NCBI GenBank assembly: GCA_029263275.1
Contig: JAJCXU010000084.1
Location: forward strand, 1-9,045
Direction: 5' to 3'
Origin: Ilumatobacter sp.
GTDB taxonomy: Bacteria > Actinomycetota > Acidimicrobiia > Acidimicrobiales > Ilumatobacteraceae
Length of the DNA stretch: 9,045 nt
Part shown: one piece after another, positions 6,061 to 9,045 of the stretch
Layout: each line of letters begins with the position of its first letter
How positions within the stretch are numbered: position 1 is the stretch's first letter
The notes under the pieces: generated by a model
Database searches by the model: none
Told to the model about the DNA's origin: nothing
Seen by the model: the letters and a program-made list of their open reading frames with translations, nothing else
Position numbers and translations under genes: made by a program

Positions 6061-6087
6061 AGACCCTTCAACCGTGCAATCGGTTCC
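6061..6087 (-). promoter_or_regulatory. Possible ECF-type promoter of the sigma-factor gene (GGAACC-N17-GTCT)
   Basis: On the minus strand GGAACC (6087-6082) is followed after 17 bases by GTCT (6064-6061), eleven bases before the sigma-factor ATG. GGAAC near -35 and GTC near -10 are the elements used by many ECF sigma factors, and autoregulation is common. Both motifs are short, so the match may be chance; the position directly in front of the sigma gene raises its weight. Confidence 0.35.
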
Positions 6088-6103
6088 GAGTGCTTCGTTG
6101 GAG

Positions 6104-6149
6104 ACGCGCAACGGCCCGCGATCACGTCGATCGCGGGCCGTTGCAGCGT
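6104..6149 (-). terminator. Long hairpin between the ferredoxin and sigma genes, probable terminator
   Basis: Arms 6108-6123 and 6129-6144 are perfect 16-base complements around a five-base loop (ACGTC). Skipping the single base A6145 adds four more pairs (6104-6107 with 6146-6149), a stem of 20 pairs with one bulge. It lies 34 bases downstream of the ferredoxin stop and before the sigma gene's promoter region. No T-run follows on either strand, as is common for hairpin terminators of GC-rich actinobacteria. It would end ferredoxin transcription and insulate the sigma gene. Confidence 0.6.
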
Positions 6150-6151
6150 GC

Positions 6152-6175
6152 TGAGCACCCCGGCGGGGTGCGTCA
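6152..6175 (-). terminator. Second, shorter hairpin directly after the ferredoxin stop
   Basis: GCACCCC (6155-6161) and GGGGTGC (6165-6171) pair around a three-base loop. Skipping G6172 adds three pairs (6152-6154 with 6173-6175). It begins two bases after the ferredoxin stop codon and stands in tandem with the longer hairpin. It is probably part of the same termination region, or a stabilising 3' end of the ferredoxin message. Confidence 0.45.
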
Positions 6176-6177
6176 GG

Positions 6178-6423
6178 TCATGGTTCGATGTAGATGCACT
6201 CGCCCGGGCACTCTTCAGCGCTCTCGACGACTGCATCGAGCTGGTTGTCGGGGAACTCAGCGAGGCCTTCGGCGCCCTCTGGGTTGCCCTTGGCCTTGGC
6301 GAAGATCTTGTCGCCTTCCACAACGTAGGCGAGGCCATCGTCGAGCAGTGTGAAGACGTCGGGTGCGATCTCTTCGCAGAGTCCGTCGCCGGTGCAGAGA
6401 TCCTGATCGATCCAGACCTTCAT
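6178..6423 (-). CDS. Small single-cluster ferredoxin with CxxDxxC motif
   Basis: The 81-residue soluble electron carrier has C10, D13 and C16 (CTGDGLC) and C72-P73, the ligand set of one [3Fe-4S] or [4Fe-4S] cluster. The usual second cysteine is aspartate, as in Pyrococcus ferredoxin, where such sites interconvert between the two forms. C76 (CPGECIYI) is an extra conserved cysteine seen in this actinobacterial group. The protein is strongly acidic, as usual for ferredoxins. ATG 6423 is chosen over one 12 codons upstream because an AAGGGAG site lies ten bases before it and the family begins MKVWxD. Relatives often serve cytochromes P450, but no P450 or reductase is in the window. It is divergent from the ARC gene, with 139 bases between, and is followed by two hairpins, so it is probably a one-gene transcript. 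Confidence 0.93.
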   Translation of the reverse strand: MKVWIDQDLCTGDGLCEEIAPDVFTLLDDGLAYVVEGDKIFAKAKGNPEGAEGLAEFPDNQLDAVVESAEECPGECIYIEP

Positions 6424-6433
6424 GTCAGTGTGG

Positions 6434-6440
6434 CTCCCTT
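6434..6440 (-). promoter_or_regulatory. Ribosome binding site of the ferredoxin gene (AAGGGAG)
   Basis: On the minus strand AAGGGAG ends ten bases before ATG 6423. It decides in favour of this start over the in-frame ATG 36 bases further upstream. Confidence 0.6.
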
Positions 6441-6486
6441 GTGTGGAGATGAGGCACACGCTGATGTGCGCCGGTTGTTGGATCGA

Positions 6487-6513
6487 AGTTTACACGGGGA
6501 ACGTCGTGTCAAC
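6487..6513. promoter_or_regulatory. Inverted repeat GTTTACAC-N10-GTGTCAAC in the divergent ferredoxin/ARC control region
   Basis: The arms 6488-6495 and 6506-6513 are complementary except at one position, separated by ten bases. Read on the minus strand, the right arm contains TTGACA (6512-6507) and the left arm TAAACT (6492-6487), which look like -35 and -10 elements for the ferredoxin gene, but the 14-base spacing is short for the housekeeping sigma factor. It may be a regulator site overlapping a promoter, or chance. Confidence 0.3.
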
Positions 6514-6550
6514 GTGTTGTCTCGGCCAATGTGGGGAAGGTCACGCGGTG

Positions 6551-6556
6551 TAGATT
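6551..6556 (+). promoter_or_regulatory. Predicted leaderless -10 element (TAGATT) of the ARC ATPase gene
   Basis: TAGATT fits TANNNT and ends six bases before ATG 6563, placing the transcript start at or next to the A of ATG. The only upstream purine motif is a weak GGA four bases from the start. A TTGTCT at 6517-6522 is 28 bases away, too far to be its -35 element. Confidence 0.55.
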
Positions 6557-6562
6557 TGGATC

Positions 6563-8272
6563 ATGGCTGACTCTGAGGGTCTCGACGCAGACCTCGCCGC
6601 GCAGGCGGCTGCGCTGAACGACGAGATCGCTCACCTTCGTGGGCGCCTCGCTGATGCCCCACGTCGCGTCCGTTCGCTCGAAGAACGGCTGCTCGAAACC
6701 AAGGGTCAACTGGCGCAGGCAGTCAGCCAGAACGAGAAGCTGTCGTACACCCTGCGCGAAGCACGCGAACACATTTCGACGCTGCGCGAAGAGGTCGACA
6801 AGCTGTCGCAGCCGCCGTCGGCGTACGGCGTCGTCGTGGGGAAGAACGACGACGAGACGGTCGACGTGCTCACCAGCGGCCGCAAGATGCGCGTCTCGTT
6901 GCATCCCGACATCGACCACGAACTCCTCAACCGCGGAGCGGAAGTCGTACTGAACGAGAGCTTCAACGTGGTGCTGGCGCGGCACTCCGAAATCAGCGGC
7001 GAAGTGGTCACGGTCAAAGACGTCATGGACGACGGCATCCGCGTGCTCGTGGTCGGGCGCGCCGACGAAGAACGAGTCTGTGAGCTGTCTGATGTCTTGC
7101 GCGGCACGCTCATCCGCAGTGGTGACCACCTTCGCCTCGACCCGCGTTCGAACCTGTTGCTGGAGAAGTTGCCGCGACCCGAAGTCGAAGATCTGTTGCT
7201 CGAAGAAGTCCCCGACATCTCCTACACCGACATCGGCGGACTCGATGAGCAGATCGAGCAGATCGCGGACGCCGTCGAGCTGCCGTTCCTACACCACGAC
7301 TTGTTCGCGGAACACCAGTTGCCGGCTCCGAAGGGCATCTTGCTCTACGGCCCTCCTGGTTGTGGCAAGACACTCATCGCCAAGGCCGTCGCGAACAGCC
7401 TCGCCAAGAAGGTGGCCGACAAGGTCGGCGAAGGCAAAGGTCGCTCGTACTTCATCAACATCAAGGGTCCTGAGCTCCTCAACAAGTACGTCGGCGAAAC
7501 CGAGCGCCAGATTCGCCTCGTTTTTCAGCGTGCGCGTGAGAAGAGCGACGAGGGTTGGCCGGTCATCGTGTTCTTCGACGAGATGGACTCGATGTTCCGC
7601 ACCCGCGGCACCGGCATCAGCTCCGACATGGAATCCACGATCGTCCCGCAGCTCCTCGCGGAGATCGACGGCGTCGAAGGCCTCAAGAACGTCATCGTGA
7701 TCGGCGCGACCAATCGCGAGGACCTCATCGACCCAGCCATTCTCCGGCCAGGCCGCCTCGACGTGAAGATCAAGATTCAACGCCCGAACGAGATCGGGGC
7801 ACGGTCGATCTTCGCCCAGTACCTCACCAATGAGATTCCGCTCGACCAGTCCGAGTCGATCGACTCGATGCTCGACGCGACGGTCGCGGAGATGTATCAG
7901 GAAGACGAGGCCAATCAGTTCCTCGAAGTCACCTATCAAAATGGTGACAAGGAGATCATGTTCTACAAGGACTTCGCGTCCGGGGCCATGATCGAGAACA
8001 TCGTGCGGCGCGCGAAGAAGCTCGCGATCAAGCGGGTCATCGACGGTGGATCGAAGGGCGTGTGCACGCAGGATCTGCTCGACTCGATCAAGCAGGAGTA
8101 CAAGGAACACCAGGACCTGCCCAATACGACGAACCCCGACGACTGGGCGAAGATCTCGGGCAAGAAGGGCGAACGCATCGTCTTCATCCGCACGCTTGTG
8201 GCCGAAGACGCAGCCGACGATCTCGGCGGCGGTCGCGCCATCGAACGAGTGCAAACCGGCCAGTACCTCTAG
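6563..8272 (+). CDS. arc: Proteasome-associated AAA ATPase ARC/Mpa
   Basis: This 569-residue ring ATPase is the actinobacterial counterpart of the eukaryotic proteasomal Rpt subunits: it unfolds pupylated proteins and threads them into the 20S proteasome. Domains in order: an N-terminal coiled coil (about 10-82), which in Mpa binds Pup; a tandem OB-fold region (about 86-200); then the AAA module. The module has Walker A GPPGCGKT (263-270), pore loop KYVG (308-311), Walker [10 protein letters not shown] (334-342), and the second region of homology [11 protein letters not shown]...RPGRLD (381-400) with arginines 395 and 398. The C-terminus is GQYL (566-569), the motif with penultimate Tyr that opens the proteasome gate. 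Every key residue is present, so it should be active. The length is slightly below Mpa (609) and Rhodococcus ARC (591). Pup, Dop, PafA and PrcAB are not in the window. The gene appears to have its own leaderless promoter. Confidence 0.97.
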   Translation: MADSEGLDADLAAQAAALNDEIAHLRGRLADAPRRVRSLEERLLETKGQLAQAVSQNEKLSYTLREAREHISTLREEVDKLSQPPSAYGVVVGKNDDETVDVLTSGRKMRVSLHPDIDHELLNRGAEVVLNESFNVVLARHSEISGEVVTVKDVMDDGIRVLVVGRADEERVCELSDVLRGTLIRSGDHLRLDPRSNLLLEKLPRPEVEDLLLEEVPDISYTDIGGLDEQIEQIADAVELPFLHHDLFAEHQLPAPKGILLYGPPGCGKTLIAKAVANSLAKKVADKVGEGKGRSYFINIKGPELLNKYVGETERQIRLVFQRAREKSDEGWPVIVFFDEMDSMFRTRGTGISSDMESTIVPQLLAEIDGVEGLKNVIVIGATNREDLIDPAILRPGRLDVKIKIQRPNEIGARSIFAQYLTNEIPLDQSESIDSMLDATVAEMYQEDEANQFLEVTYQNGDKEIMFYKDFASGAMIENIVRRAKKLAIKRVIDGGSKGVCTQDLLDSIKQEYKEHQDLPNTTNPDDWAKISGKKGERIVFIRTLVAEDAADDLGGGRAIERVQTGQYL

Positions 8273-8276
8273 GTCG

Positions 8277-8288
8277 TTCCGCGCGGAA
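8277..8288. other. Perfect palindrome TTCCGCGCGGAA between arc and the next gene
   Basis: The 12-base palindrome starts four bases after the arc stop and ends four bases before the predicted -10 element of the downstream gene, so it lies within that promoter's spacer region. This fits an operator for a dimeric regulator. As RNA, G8276-T8289 (wobble) and C8275-G8290 can extend it to a short hairpin, so a weak arc terminator is also possible. Confidence 0.3.
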
Positions 8289-8292
8289 TGGA

Positions 8293-8298
8293 TACCGT
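8293..8298 (+). promoter_or_regulatory. Predicted leaderless -10 element (TACCGT) of the oxidoreductase gene
   Basis: TACCGT fits TANNNT and ends seven bases before ATG 8306. No ribosome binding site precedes this ATG. It favours 8306 over the in-frame ATG at 8288, which also has no usable ribosome binding site. Confidence 0.45.
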
Positions 8299-8305
8299 CC
8301 TGGCA

Positions 8306-9045
8306 ATGGCATCGAAGCGAACCAAGCACGACATCGTGATCTTCGGAGCGACGAGCTTCGTGGGGCAGATTCTCTGCAAGTACATGGTCGAACGCCATGG
8401 CGTCGATGGCAACGGTGTGAAGTGGGCGATCGCAGGAAGAAACGCGCAGAAGCTCGACGCTGTGGCCGAGTCAACGGGGGCCGATGTGGCGCGCATCGTG
8501 GCCGACGCTGACGACGCCGACGCGATCGCGGCGCTCTGTGCCTCGACGAGGCTCGTGATCTCCACCGTGGGGCCCTATGCGCTCTACGGTTCAAAGCTGG
8601 TCGCGGCCGTGGCCGAGGCGGGGATCGACTATTGCGACCTGACGGGGGAGCCGCAGTGGATGCAACGGATGATCGACCGCTACCAGAACCGGGCAGTTGA
8701 GACCGGAGCGCGCATCGTGCACGCCTGTGGATTCGATTCGATTCCGTCTGACCTCGGCGTCTGGTACACCCAGCAGGAAGCGATCGAGCAGCTGGGTGAA
8801 CCTTGCGTGTCGATCTCGATGGGTGTCAACGCGATGAAGGGCGGGGCGAGCGGCGGCACGGTGGCCTCGATGATGAACATGATGGAAGAGTTGTCGGCCG
8901 ATCCAAGCCTCCGCCAAGTGCTGGCCAACCCGTATGCCATTGCGCCGAAGGGCGATCGGGAGGGGCCGAAGCAGCCCAACGTGACCCTGCCGCAGCACGA
9001 CGATGGTCTCGGATCATGGTTGGCGCCGTTCGTCATGGCGGGCAC
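8306..9045 (+). CDS. Saccharopine-dehydrogenase-like oxidoreductase (trans-acting enoyl reductase family), N-terminal part
   Basis: The reading frame is open from ATG 8306 to the window edge (246 residues) without a stop, so the gene continues outside. It starts with a Rossmann nucleotide-binding fold: DIVIFGATSFVGQ (9-21) carries a GxxxxxG dinucleotide loop, and AGRNAQKL (43-50) is the typical arginine segment after the second strand, suggesting NADP(H). STVGPYALYGSKLV (86-99), CDLTGEPQW (110-118) and the signature GFDSIPSDLG (142-151) mark the family of human SCCPDH and mycobacterial trans-acting enoyl reductases such as Rv2953. Members are linked to lipid metabolism; the mycobacterial enzyme reduces a polyketide intermediate in phthiocerol synthesis. 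The exact substrate here is unknown, and true saccharopine dehydrogenase activity is unlikely. An in-frame ATG at 8288 would add six residues. It follows arc by 33 bases. Confidence 0.88.
   Translation, partial: MASKRTKHDIVIFGATSFVGQILCKYMVERHGVDGNGVKWAIAGRNAQKLDAVAESTGADVARIVADADDADAIAALCASTRLVISTVGPYALYGSKLVAAVAEAGIDYCDLTGEPQWMQRMIDRYQNRAVETGARIVHACGFDSIPSDLGVWYTQQEAIEQLGEPCVSISMGVNAMKGGASGGTVASMMNMMEELSADPSLRQVLANPYAIAPKGDREGPKQPNVTLPQHDDGLGSWLAPFVMAG

Noticed and set aside
6104..6149. The long inverted repeat as the end of an insertion sequence or an attachment site
   Set aside because: The two arms are five bases apart with no gene between them and no matching copy or transposase in the window; a terminator-type hairpin explains it better.
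7289..8398. Long minus-strand open frame (369 codons) opposite arc
   Set aside because: It lies entirely across the well-supported ARC ATPase and the following gene start. Its product shows no known domain and has the composition of a reverse-frame shadow in GC-rich DNA.

Overview
The window reads as chromosomal DNA of a GC-rich actinobacterium, most likely a member of Acidimicrobiia or a related deep lineage; the class is an inference, the phylum is well supported. Support comes from a proteasome-associated AAA ATPase (ARC/Mpa) with an intact C-terminal GQYL, a tRNA m1A58 methyltransferase (TrmI) near it as in Mycobacterium, actinobacterial-type single-cluster ferredoxin and saccharopine-dehydrogenase-like proteins, and several genes with the leaderless TANNNT-N6/7-start promoter layout typical of the phylum. 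No tRNA, rRNA, CRISPR array, transposase or prophage was seen, and no gene-free stretch exceeds 300 bases.

Left part (2-3945, + strand): a tight run of eight genes. It opens with the end of a D-alanyl-D-alanine carboxypeptidase (DacB/PBP4, family S13). Then come a stand-alone LON substrate-binding-domain protein, a two-helix membrane protein resembling the actinobacterial holin-X family, a small single-helix membrane protein and an unrecognised basic protein. The run ends with a translationally coupled pair, a 64-residue ubiquitin-like sulfur carrier ending in GG (TtuB type) and a TtuA/Ncs6-type tRNA 2-thiolation enzyme, followed by TrmI. TtuA, TtuB and TrmI together suggest a T-loop modification module: 2-thiolation of U54/T54 and methylation of A58.

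Middle part (3977-6423, - strand): genes on the opposite strand. In their own reading order these are a ferredoxin, an ECF sigma factor overlapping a membrane-anchored protein with two extracellular LysM-like domains (a plausible sigma/anti-sigma or cell-wall-sensing pair), and a TetR-family regulator. Two hairpins lie between the ferredoxin and sigma genes, and a possible ECF-type promoter precedes the sigma gene.

Right part (6563-9045, + strand): the ARC/Mpa ATPase, divergent from the ferredoxin gene, then the start of a saccharopine-dehydrogenase-like oxidoreductase cut by the window edge. Pup, Dop, PafA and the 20S proteasome subunits are not in the window and are expected elsewhere.

The most interesting signals are the TtuB-TtuA-TrmI cassette, the closeness of a ubiquitin-like GG protein to a proteasomal ATPase, the recurrent leaderless promoters, the sigma-LysM pair, and a trio of unknown small proteins with basic tails.
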